NCBI GenBank assembly: GCA_965223255.1
Contig: CBDCWA010000004.1
Location: 2,964,768 to 3,028,767, forward strand
DNA length: 64,000 bases
Source: CBDCWA01 sp965223255
Lineage (GTDB): Bacteria > Pseudomonadota > Alphaproteobacteria > Rhizobiales > Hyphomicrobiaceae
Direction of reading: 5' to 3'
This document shows, piece by piece, positions 8,783 to 16,780 of the stretch. Position numbers and translations under genes: made by a program. The notes below the pieces were generated by a model, which had not been told where the DNA came from, did no database searches, and saw only the letters and a program-made list of their open reading frames with translations. Within the stretch, counting starts at the first letter, position 1. Every line of letters begins with the position of its first letter.

Positions 8783-10144
8783 ATGGGCATTACAGTTTGT
8801 CATAGTCTCTCGAGTAAAGAAACAAACACGAAAAAAATGACTAGATCGACCATCGCCAATTCCGTCGTTCCTGGCGGATCAGATGCCGCCTTATTGCAAA
8901 CCATCCTGCAGAATTTTCCAGGTGGCATAGCCGTTTATGACGCAAATTTGCAGATGGTCATCTGTAATGAGCGTTTGAAGGAACTGCTGGAATATCCCGA
9001 AGCGCTCTTCGCCTCAGGCTACCCAACGCTTGAGGACGTCTATCGCTGCAACGCAAATCGTGGAGAATATGGACCGGGCGATCCGGAAAAGCAGGTTAGA
9101 GATCGCATTGCTCTAGCGCGCAATGGAATAGGACATACGTTTGAACGCGTCCGGCCAAATGGTACCGTCCTAGAGGTTCGCGGCACGCCTCTGCCGGGAG
9201 GTGGTTTCGTAACGGTCTACCTCGACATAACTGAACAACGCGCCAATGCGCAAAATCTACAAACGGTTGTCGACAACTTCCCCGGCGGTATTTCTGTGTT
9301 CGATCAAGACATGCGTATGGTCTTGTGCAACGAACGACAGAAGAAGATGCTCGATTATCCAGCGGATCTGTTTGAGAACGGCCATCCAAGCCTGGAGGAA
9401 GTGTTCCGATTTAATGCCAGTCGTGGCGAATACGGTCCCGGCGATGTTGAGGAATTAGTGGCCATACGGATGGAACGCGCCAACAGAGGAGAGGAGCATT
9501 GTATCGACCGGACGAGACCTAATGGCCGGATTCTGGAAATTAGGGGGGTGCCTCTAGAAGGTGGCGGTTTTGTTTCCACCTATATCGACGTGACAGAGCA
9601 GAGAAAATCACAGGCTCAAATTGCTCACATGGCACACCACGATCCGCTGACCGATCTGCCGAACCGTGCACTGTTCGACGATAGACTAGAAGCAAACCTA
9701 GCCCGCGCCGCTCGCGGTGAAGTCTTAGCAGTCCTCTATTTGGATTTAGATAAGTTTAAGCCAGTGAACGATGAGTTGGGGCACGCTGCAGGAGATCATG
9801 TCCTAAAGATCACCGCATCACGTCTGAAGGACTGCACGCGGGCAACAGACACGGTCGCACGATTGGGTGGTGATGAGTTTGCGATCATCCAGGTTAACTT
9901 AAAAGATCCCAGTGATGCTTCTCGACTTGCAGAGCGCATCATTCGTTCAATGTCTGAACCCATAGCGTTCGAACGCAAAGATATTTGCATTGGAACAAGT
10001 ATTGGAATTGCCGTCGCCCCGGTCGATGGAGATAGTTCAGCTGAGATACTCAGAAAGGCTGACTCGGCTCTCTACCGAGCAAAGCGCACTCTTCGCGGAA
10101 CGCATCAGTATTTCAACAAAGCTTTGCAGGACAGGTTGCCCTAG
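8783..10144 (+). CDS. Diguanylate cyclase with two tandem PAS domains
   Basis: 453 residues. Two PAS domains of about 115 residues, at about 38-153 and 158-275, are clear internal duplicates: both contain NFPGGI, CNER, NRGEYGPGD or SRGEYGPGD, and end in DITEQR or DVTEQR. The C-terminal GGDEF domain follows (HMAHHDPLTDLPNRALFDDR), with the intact active-site GGDEF at 362-366. RATD at 353-356, exactly five residues before it, is a product-inhibition I-site. It should make c-di-GMP from two GTP. No membrane segment is seen, so it is cytosolic with a PAS-sensed input. ATG 8783 follows TTGGGG. It ends about 330 bases before leader copy 2. Confidence 0.9.
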   Translation: MGITVCHSLSSKETNTKKMTRSTIANSVVPGGSDAALLQTILQNFPGGIAVYDANLQMVICNERLKELLEYPEALFASGYPTLEDVYRCNANRGEYGPGDPEKQVRDRIALARNGIGHTFERVRPNGTVLEVRGTPLPGGGFVTVYLDITEQRANAQNLQTVVDNFPGGISVFDQDMRMVLCNERQKKMLDYPADLFENGHPSLEEVFRFNASRGEYGPGDVEELVAIRMERANRGEEHCIDRTRPNGRILEIRGVPLEGGGFVSTYIDVTEQRKSQAQIAHMAHHDPLTDLPNRALFDDRLEANLARAARGEVLAVLYLDLDKFKPVNDELGHAAGDHVLKITASRLKDCTRATDTVARLGGDEFAIIQVNLKDPSDASRLAERIIRSMSEPIAFERKDICIGTSIGIAVAPVDGDSSAEILRKADSALYRAKRTLRGTHQYFNKALQDRLP

Positions 10145-10469
10145 TCAGATACGCTCTGCTTTTTCAAGCCGACGGTTAGCCAATAGACACAAGATTTCGC
10201 TCGCGCATTCTGATCTTGCGGGCCGCCGCGGATCAGCGCCAGCGGGTGTGTGCAACACGTTGTGTATCGCAAGCGGCCGCCACCTACATCGGCTCAGCTG
10301 GTTAGATCATTATACCTTCCAATCCGCAATATGGAGTTCTGTCAGCGGATCCAAGCAGGTATTGTTGCGTTGCGTGACTTGCGCCGAGACCTCACGCCGC
10401 AGGTCTTATTTCACACTTAGAAACTGACCAACAACCCGATAGTGCTTGCAGTTGGATAATAATTCTAGC
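10145..10469. other. Intergenic region after the diguanylate cyclase gene
   Basis: About 325 bases with no convincing gene on either strand. No T-run terminator was found directly after the cyclase stop. Leader copy 2 begins at its right end. Confidence 0.35.
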
Positions 10470-10655
10470 TCCGCGACCAATGCACATCGTCGCGGATAAT
10501 GAATCGTAAACATATCGCATGGTATTGTAATCATGTAGAGGGGCACGATGCCCCGGGCATTACGCCGGAACTACAACGTCGGTTAAATCCGACATGCAAA
10601 TTCGCAGTTCCAGCCTAAAGCCCAACTCATGTCAGATCTCATAACATACTATTTG
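10470..10655 (+). ncRNA. Structured leader RNA, copy 2
   Basis: Second copy of the element at 7749. Helices: TCCGCGAC/GTCGCGGA (10470-10477/10489-10496); GGGGCA/TGCCCC (10540-10545/10549-10554); GGGC/GCCC (10555-10558/10620-10623); GGAACT/AGTTCC (10567-10572/10606-10611); inner hairpin GTCGG/CCGAC (10578-10582/10589-10593). GACATG (10591-10596) can instead pair with CATGTC (10628-10633) over the start codon at 10629. Between copies the first hairpin has quite different bases but keeps its stem, and two pairs switch between G-C and G-U. This supports a conserved RNA structure rather than simple sequence repetition. Confidence 0.5.
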
Positions 10656-11021
10656 CCGTTCATTTCGGACGACCCGTTCGAGAAAAGGGTTGGTCGTAAT
10701 GATGTTGCTGCAGTAGCCCGTGGGAAAAGATCTGAACGCGCGCTTGAAGTGCGAGCAACAGGTCACGTCAATTCGATCGATGACCAATCCTACCGGCTTA
10801 CGCCCACTGGCCCCGAGGTAAGCCGCGAGGCAACCAATCACGCAATCCTGACGCTGTCCGTGTTGGTTCAATCGAATGCTTGCGTGGCTTTTCACGCTCC
10901 TTGCGCAACGCAGGTAGAACGCCGGCTAGGCCCATCACCTATGCTGGCTGTAACCGCTATCACCAATGATGCTCATGTCGGCGGACGAATGTGCTGCCCG
11001 GCAAGCCTTAGCGCGTTTTGA
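10629..11021 (+). CDS. Hypothetical protein behind leader copy 2
   Basis: 130 codons starting within the leader. Only the first 28 codons resemble the 72-codon frame at 7905; the rest resembles nothing I know and has Cys residues scattered near the end. The small Cys-rich protein gene follows 49 bases later. Either a real fast-evolving small protein or a decayed copy of the 7905 unit is possible. The reading frame itself is weakly supported. Confidence 0.3.
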   Translation: MSDLITYYLPFISDDPFEKRVGRNDVAAVARGKRSERALEVRATGHVNSIDDQSYRLTPTGPEVSREATNHAILTLSVLVQSNACVAFHAPCATQVERRLGPSPMLAVTAITNDAHVGGRMCCPASLSAF

Positions 11022-11070
11022 CTTCAAGGTCGGTCGTTCCAATCAACCATAAATCAGTAGGAAACCAGCT

Positions 11071-11304
11071 ATGCACACTGAACATAAGAAGCAACTTGAT
11101 GAGCTTGTCGCCAAATCCTCGCGCCCGATGACCGTTTTATGGACCGGCGAAGCACCGGGTCGCTGCACCCGTTGCCGTCAACCTGTATCACCCGGTGAGC
11201 GCGCTGTTCTTGCATGCGGTGGCGCCCAGGTGCCGGGCTGCAAGTCTTGCATTGGCACGATCGTGAACCTCTACCGTCGCCCTTACGACCGCCGCCGCCG
11301 CTAA
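11071..11304 (+). CDS. Small CxxC protein, possible zinc ribbon
   Basis: 77 residues with five cysteines: CTRC at 32-35, then C49, C57 and C60 (CKSC), a spacing compatible with a small zinc-binding ribbon. The C-terminus YRRPYDRRRR is strongly basic and could contact nucleic acid. AGGAAACC precedes the ATG. No family is recognised. The plus-strand gene is followed after about 75 bases by the converging LigB-type gene. A regulatory or RNA-binding role is only a guess from the composition. Confidence 0.6.
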   Translation: MHTEHKKQLDELVAKSSRPMTVLWTGEAPGRCTRCRQPVSPGERAVLACGGAQVPGCKSCIGTIVNLYRRPYDRRRR

Positions 11305-11378
11305 GTCTACGGTCTTGACAGAAGGGTCGGGAGAGCCTTGCATGTCGTCACTGGCAATCGTCAATGCCGACGCTGCAT

Positions 11379-12443
11379 TTACGGCGTGTCGCTCTTGAGC
11401 CTTTGTATTTGCATATTTGCAAGAAACGGAACCAGCGGGTGGACGCCCATCTCCACGAAAGCTGGCATGTCAAACGCGACAAGTGCATCGCGTTGTTCGG
11501 GCGACAGCGCGAATTTGGCAGCAAACGCGGCGGCATCACTTACATATGCCGCTCTGGCATCATCCTCATGGGCCAGCGCATGCAGCGCCGATGTCAGCGA
11601 GACGACTTCCGGCTTGATCGAAGGATAGTGTGCGCCGCTACGTTCGGGCTTTACCTCACTGGTCCAGCCAAGCGAAGCATAATTGTGATGCCAACTTGGA
11701 TCCATTGAAACCACATCAGGCGTACGTTCGCCAAGCGCGCCTGCAGCACACGCCCAGCATCGCAGTTCAATATTTCCCGTTTGGTCGAGCTCGCCCTCGT
11801 CATAACCGATGAGCGACTTGAGATTTCCGGCAGCCAGCTTTGCAAGCAGGGCATTGTCCCATTCAAGTTCAGGCTCGGAATATCTGTCCGTGCCTGGGAA
11901 GTGAGACATGCCGCCGCTCGCCAGGACAACCGTCTTCAGACCAAGGGCCGTTACGGTCCGGGCGATTGCCTGGCCGAATTGATAACACCGTTCCATCGTC
12001 GGTTGCGGCGGCAGATAGGCATTGACATAGATCGGCAGGATCGGCGCCTTATGCCCAAGATGTGTCAATGGAATGCCAATAGCGTAATCAATCTTCGCCG
12101 TACTGGAAAATGCAGGATCGAAGTTCTGTCGATAGAGTTGCCGCACGATCTCGAAGGCCGTCTCGCTTGGAATTTTCCAATGAAAGTCATGTCCGGCAAA
12201 TGAGCCGCTGGCCTCGCCGCCGACATGAACGGTGAATGGCGGTGCCGTCGTATGGAAAAACTGTTCGACATGATCATTCGAGAAAATGATCCACAGATCG
12301 GGCTCAAGGGCGCGCAGGCGCTCACCAAGGTCCGCCGCGACACGCTTGACCTGATCCACGGTCTCTCGGTCTTCGCTTTCTGGCAGCGTGAAGAATTGCG
12401 GCGCATGCGGCAGCATGGCGCCACCAACGATTGTCGAGATCAT
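11379..12443 (-). CDS. Class III extradiol dioxygenase: LigB-type catalytic domain fused to a LigA-like domain
   Basis: 354 residues from ATG 12443 (GAAAGGAG upstream). Residues 1 to about 280 form a LigB-type domain with candidate active-site residues H13 (MLPHAP), H58 (SNDH), H128 (THLGH) and H181 (GMSHFPG). These families open catechol-type rings with Fe(II) and O2. Residues about 295-350 (FALSPEQRDALVAFDMPAF then EMGVHPL) resemble LigA, the small alpha subunit of protocatechuate 4,5-dioxygenase, so both subunits are joined in one chain. It is divergent from the DHPD-like gene at 12583, sharing a 139-base promoter region, so the two are probably co-regulated. The substrate, perhaps a protocatechuate- or gallate-like acid, is inferred. 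Confidence 0.82.
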   Translation of the reverse strand: MISTIVGGAMLPHAPQFFTLPESEDRETVDQVKRVAADLGERLRALEPDLWIIFSNDHVEQFFHTTAPPFTVHVGGEASGSFAGHDFHWKIPSETAFEIVRQLYRQNFDPAFSSTAKIDYAIGIPLTHLGHKAPILPIYVNAYLPPQPTMERCYQFGQAIARTVTALGLKTVVLASGGMSHFPGTDRYSEPELEWDNALLAKLAAGNLKSLIGYDEGELDQTGNIELRCWACAAGALGERTPDVVSMDPSWHHNYASLGWTSEVKPERSGAHYPSIKPEVVSLTSALHALAHEDDARAAYVSDAAAFAAKFALSPEQRDALVAFDMPAFVEMGVHPLVPFLANMQIQRLKSDTP

Positions 12444-12582
12444 GGTTGTTCTCCTTTCGAGCTGCAAGGCGAGCGTCATCAGGCATCACACCGGCTCTTC
12501 AATGGCTTCACACGGCGATTGGAACAAAGTATCGTGATGAATTCAAGCGGGCACATCCAGCATCAGCAGCGAGGACAATCTC

Positions 12583-13575
12583 ATGGCGGATATACCGATC
12601 ACCATTGCCTGCGGCAATTATGATCGCACCAAGGCCATCATCGATGGACGGGTGAAGGTCGAAGGCTGTGCTGTCACCTACTTGCCGCTGTACCCGGAGG
12701 AGATCTTTCACCGGCAGTTCGTTTTTCAGGAATTCGACGTCGCTGAGATGTCGATGTCGAGCTACATTCGAACGACCGCCGACGGTACCAGCCAATACAC
12801 AGCAATTCCGGCATTCGTGTCGCGTATCTTTCGCCATTCCGGTTTCTATGTGCGCGCAGATGCCGGCATCGAGCGGCCAGAGGATCTTCGCGGCAAGCGT
12901 GTCGGCCTGCCCGAGTATCAAATAACGGCGGTCGTTTGGATGCGCGGTCTCTTGCAGCATCAATACAATGTCCACCCATCTGAAATCCAGTGGCGTCAGG
13001 GCGGCCAGGAACAAGCCGGGCGACACGAACGCACGCCCCTAAAACCTATTGAAGGCATAGATCTTCAGTCCATTCCCGACGACAAGACACTGGTTTCAAT
13101 GTTGCGCGACGGCGAACTCGACGCCTTGGCAACGGCCCGCGCACCGTCATCGTTTCTGGCCGGCGAGCCCCATATTAAGCGCTTGTTTTCAGATACGCGT
13201 GCCGCTGAGCGAGCGTATTACAAAGAGACCGGTCTCTTTCCCATCATGCACATGGTTGGCATCCGCAAATCCCTTGTCGAACAATACCCCTGGCTTCCTG
13301 TAAGCTTATACAAGGCGTTTCTGGAAGCCAAAGACCTTGCGATGATCGACCTGACGGACGTCAACGCCCTGATGGTCTCGCTGCCATGGCTGGAAGCCGA
13401 AACGCGCGATACGATCACGGCAATGGGCGATGATTTCTGGCGTTATGGTGTTGAAGAGAGCCGCCATGAGATCGAGGCGTTGACACAGTATTCCTTTGAG
13501 CAGGGCCTCACGGCGCGAAAGGTTTCGGTGGAAGAGCTGTTTGCACCTTCGACACTTAACATGACGAAGATCTGA
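12583..13575 (+). CDS. 4,5-dihydroxyphthalate decarboxylase-like protein, copy B
   Basis: 330 residues, the same length as copy A. Shared blocks are ITIACGNYDRTKAIIDG, FDVAEMSMSSYI, FRHSGFYVRADAGIERPEDL and FPIMHMVGIRKS. No signal peptide is present, so it is cytosolic. The family converts 4,5-dihydroxyphthalate to protocatechuate; related proteins of the fold only bind ligands. It lies between a ring-cleaving dioxygenase (divergent) and a molybdenum hydroxylase large subunit (10 bases downstream), so an aromatic acid is the likely substrate. GAGGACAATCTC precedes the ATG. Confidence 0.78.
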   Translation: MADIPITIACGNYDRTKAIIDGRVKVEGCAVTYLPLYPEEIFHRQFVFQEFDVAEMSMSSYIRTTADGTSQYTAIPAFVSRIFRHSGFYVRADAGIERPEDLRGKRVGLPEYQITAVVWMRGLLQHQYNVHPSEIQWRQGGQEQAGRHERTPLKPIEGIDLQSIPDDKTLVSMLRDGELDALATARAPSSFLAGEPHIKRLFSDTRAAERAYYKETGLFPIMHMVGIRKSLVEQYPWLPVSLYKAFLEAKDLAMIDLTDVNALMVSLPWLEAETRDTITAMGDDFWRYGVEESRHEIEALTQYSFEQGLTARKVSVEELFAPSTLNMTKI

Positions 13576-13585
13576 GGGGTGGCGC

Positions 13586-15898
13586 GTGACAGATGCGAGA
13601 GAAGGCGTCATGCAGCACCCATCCGAGTCGCTGATCGGTGCGCCGATAGAACGGTTTGAGGATCTGCGCTTTCTTCGCGGCAAGGGCCAGTACGTTAGCG
13701 ATGTCATCCTGCCCGAACAAGCCTATGCGGTCATCCTCCGCAGCTCCATCGCCCACGGACGCATCGTCTCAATAGACACGACGCACGCAAATGCGCTGCC
13801 CGGCATAATTCGGGTAATCACGGCGGCGGATCTCGGCGACAATATCCCCAAGGTGCCAATGCGCATGGAGCAACGGGCCGAGTACAAGGCATTCGAGCAA
13901 CCGGCCCTGGCGCGAACAAAGGTACGTTATGTCGGTGAGCCGATTGCGGTAGTCGTGGCTGAAAGTCAGGCCATTGGCGAAGATGCCTTGGATGCCATAG
14001 CCGTCGACATAGAGCCGCTGCCCGCGATTGTCGATCGCGATGATGCCGTTGCCGGCGATGTATTGCTGTTTGAGGAGAACGGCTCGAATCAACCGGCGAA
14101 ATTGACTGGCCTCAAGGGCGATGCCGACGCGATATTTGCGACCGCGCCCTATACACGCCGCGAAAAATTCCAAGTTCATCGCCATTCCGGCATTCCGATG
14201 GAAACGCGCGGTATTGTCGCCGACTGGGATGAAGACGAGCAGCAATTGCGATTTTATGGCGCGATCAAGATGCCGTTTGAAAATCGCGCAACACTTGCCC
14301 AGATGATGGACGTGCCGGAGGCGGCGGTAACGCTCATCGAGAAAGACAATGGTGGCGGCTTTGGCATACGTGGAGAGTTTTACCCGGAAGATTTTTTGAT
14401 CCCGTTTGCGTCCCGCCTTGTCCGGCGACCGGTTAAGTGGCTTGAAGATCGCCGCGAACATTTCATGGCCGCCCATCACGCCCGCGAGGCCGAATGCGAA
14501 ATTGAGATTGCGTGCGACGAAGCCGGTCGTATGCTGGCCTTGCGCGCTTCGGCCTGGGTTAATTCTGGCGCTTATCTCAGCACATCCGGTGCTGTCCAGC
14601 CGCGCAATATTGCCCAGGTGGGCACCGGCCCTTACCGTATCGAGCACATCAAGATCGACTCCAACATTTATGTCTCCAACAAGACGCCGATCGGCACCTA
14701 CCGCGGTCCCGGCCGCTTCGAGGCTGACTTTTTCCGCGAACGCCTGATCGACCTGGTCGCCGGGGATTTTGGCATTGATCGGGTCGAATTCCGCCGCATG
14801 AATTTGATCAAGCCGATCGATATGCCATATCCGCTGGCGACTGTGATGCCGACCAATATCGCAACAGAGACCGATAGCGGCGATTATGCACAAACATTGG
14901 CGAGGTGCCTCGCAGATTTCGGTTGGGAGGCGCGTTCAGCACGTTCGGGGACGCAGATCGATGGACGGTATCACGGCATCGCGGTCGGCTGCTACATCGA
15001 AGGGGCAGGCGGCGGTAAAGAAGGTGCGCGCTTGACTCTCGAAGCCGATGGTACGGTAACCGTTGGCGTTGGCTCTTCAGCGATCGGACAGGGCGTTGAG
15101 ACAGTGTTTGCGCAGATTGCCGGCGACGCCCTGGATTTACCGCTGGAGCGCATTCGCCCGATCAAGCATGGCTCGACTGATATCGTCGATGAGGGCGTCG
15201 GCGCGTTCAGTTCGCGCTCGACCGTGATGGGCGGCACAGCAGTAATGGACGCGGCCGCTCAGCTCAATCTGCAAATACGCGAATCTGCAGCCCGCAGATT
15301 GCAATGCACAACCGATGCGGTTGAATTACGCGATGGCGCAGCGCACGGTCCTGCCGGCGGCGTCGTCACATATGCGGAGGTTTCAGGCGATGTCACCCCC
15401 GTCGAGGGCCGCTTCGTAAGCACCAAACGCACCTATAGCTATGGCGCACATGCTGTCGAAGTTGCTGTCGATCCTGGCACCGGCGATGTGCGGGTCATCG
15501 ATTATATCGCCGTTGAAGATGTTGGGCGCATCGTCAATCCGATAACGTTACATGGCCAATGTGTGGGCAGTATTGTCCAGGGCCTTGGCGGTGCGATACT
15601 CGAGCAGTTCAACTACGATGGCGACGGCCAATTGCTGACCGGCAGTTTCGCCGATTATCTGATGCCGTCGGCAACGGACTTTCCCTCAATACATGTTGTG
15701 GCACTGGAGGAGCATCCCTGCCCTAATAATCCAATGGGTGCCAAGGGCGCCGGCGAAGGCGGCATTATCCCAACCGGCGGCCTGATAGCCAATGCCGTTG
15801 CAGATGCGTTGGCGCAATTCGACATTCAACCGATGGCACTACCGTTATCACCCATCACGATTTGGCGCCTCTTGAAAGACCGACACCGGACGGCGTAG
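13586..15898 (+). CDS. Molybdopterin-binding large subunit of a CO-dehydrogenase-type hydroxylase, orphan copy 1
   Basis: 770 residues from GTG 13586; ATG 13610 (MQHPSESLIGAPIERFEDL) is an alternative with GAGAAGG before it. Ald_Xan_dh domains are clear: RFLRGKGQYVSDV, DNGGGFGIRGE, TYRGPGRFEADFF, and the active-site loop GAKGAGEGG with its base Glu near the end. These enzymes hydroxylate aromatic or heteroaromatic carbon using water and a Mo cofactor. The CoxL form-I Cys loop (AYRCSFR) is absent, so it is not a CO dehydrogenase. No CoxS or CoxM subunit is nearby; partners must be encoded elsewhere. Confidence 0.88.
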   Translation: MTDAREGVMQHPSESLIGAPIERFEDLRFLRGKGQYVSDVILPEQAYAVILRSSIAHGRIVSIDTTHANALPGIIRVITAADLGDNIPKVPMRMEQRAEYKAFEQPALARTKVRYVGEPIAVVVAESQAIGEDALDAIAVDIEPLPAIVDRDDAVAGDVLLFEENGSNQPAKLTGLKGDADAIFATAPYTRREKFQVHRHSGIPMETRGIVADWDEDEQQLRFYGAIKMPFENRATLAQMMDVPEAAVTLIEKDNGGGFGIRGEFYPEDFLIPFASRLVRRPVKWLEDRREHFMAAHHAREAECEIEIACDEAGRMLALRASAWVNSGAYLSTSGAVQPRNIAQVGTGPYRIEHIKIDSNIYVSNKTPIGTYRGPGRFEADFFRERLIDLVAGDFGIDRVEFRRMNLIKPIDMPYPLATVMPTNIATETDSGDYAQTLARCLADFGWEARSARSGTQIDGRYHGIAVGCYIEGAGGGKEGARLTLEADGTVTVGVGSSAIGQGVETVFAQIAGDALDLPLERIRPIKHGSTDIVDEGVGAFSSRSTVMGGTAVMDAAAQLNLQIRESAARRLQCTTDAVELRDGAAHGPAGGVVTYAEVSGDVTPVEGRFVSTKRTYSYGAHAVEVAVDPGTGDVRVIDYIAVEDVGRIVNPITLHGQCVGSIVQGLGGAILEQFNYDGDGQLLTGSFADYLMPSATDFPSIHVVALEEHPCPNNPMGAKGAGEGGIIPTGGLIANAVADALAQFDIQPMALPLSPITIWRLLKDRHRTA

Positions 15899-15944
15899 TC
15901 TTGGGAAAATAAACTTCTGCCACCGCACGTAGGGTGATTGTGTC

Positions 15945-16772
15945 ATGGGCATCGTCCCGATCGAGAAGCGCATTCTAAGTCGAACAATTGCAGTTGCGGC
16001 ATTGGGCCTGATAACGAGCTTGCCGACATATGCCGATACACCGATGGTGCGCATCACCGGCGGTGTATTCATGATGGGCAGCAATACGGGCAATGCCGAC
16101 GAGCGTCCCCGCCACCGGGTCAGCGTCAAGACCTTCTATTTGGACAGGACCGCGGTCACCAACCAGCACTATGCCGATTATCTCAACAAACATGGTTGGA
16201 CGGCGCCGACCGCCAATGGTGTGCGCCGTTTCGATCTCGACGATGAAGATGCCCGCATCCGCAAATTGAAGAACGGCAAGTACGTGCCCCACAAAGGCCA
16301 CGCCAATAAACCGGTGATCGAGGTGAGTTGGATCGGCGCCGTGGAATATTGCAAAGCGCTTGGTAAGCGCTTGCCGACGGAGGCCGAATGGGAGTTCGCC
16401 GCCCGCGGCACAAGAGGGCGCGCGTATCCATGGGGCAACGGCGGACCGAACGCGTCGCGCGCGCACTTCGGGAAAGAATGGGGCGACATGGCCGATGTCA
16501 CAGCCCACCCTGCGGGTGCCACGCCCGAAGGCGTATTGGGGCTTGCCGGCAATCAACATGAGTGGACGTCAAGCGCCTATAAACCCTATCCTTACCGCGC
16601 TGACGATGGCCGCGAAACATACGATGTCACCTCAGAACGCGTCACCCGCGGTGGCGCTCATGATAATTCTGCCGAGAAATTGAGGGCCGCTTGGCGTGGA
16701 CGCGGTGTTTCCCGTGCGCCCAAAGGCGGCCATCACAACATCGGCTTCCGTTGCGCGAAATCAGCGGGATAA
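15945..16772 (+). CDS. Exported formylglycine-generating-enzyme-like (SUMF1 fold) protein
   Basis: 275 residues. The N-terminal ILSRTIAVAALGLITSLPTYA is a signal peptide, so it acts in the periplasm. The FGE-sulfatase domain is complete: VRITGGVFMMGSN, VSWIGAVEYCKALGKRLPTEAEWEFAARG, YPWGN, NQHEWTSS and RVTRGGAHDN, to GFRCAKSAG. The catalytic cysteine pair used by true formylglycine-generating enzymes is missing: the segment after RGGAHDN has no Cys until the last residues. A structural or binding role, or a different chemistry, is likely. It is between the CoxL gene and a converging Rieske oxygenase gene. Confidence 0.82.
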   Translation: MGIVPIEKRILSRTIAVAALGLITSLPTYADTPMVRITGGVFMMGSNTGNADERPRHRVSVKTFYLDRTAVTNQHYADYLNKHGWTAPTANGVRRFDLDDEDARIRKLKNGKYVPHKGHANKPVIEVSWIGAVEYCKALGKRLPTEAEWEFAARGTRGRAYPWGNGGPNASRAHFGKEWGDMADVTAHPAGATPEGVLGLAGNQHEWTSSAYKPYPYRADDGRETYDVTSERVTRGGAHDNSAEKLRAAWRGRGVSRAPKGGHHNIGFRCAKSAG

Positions 16773-16780
16773 TGTCCCGC

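Noticed and set aside
13769..14893. 374-codon minus-strand frame
   Set aside because: Lies entirely opposite the CoxL-type gene and reads as its antisense, with no recognisable domain.
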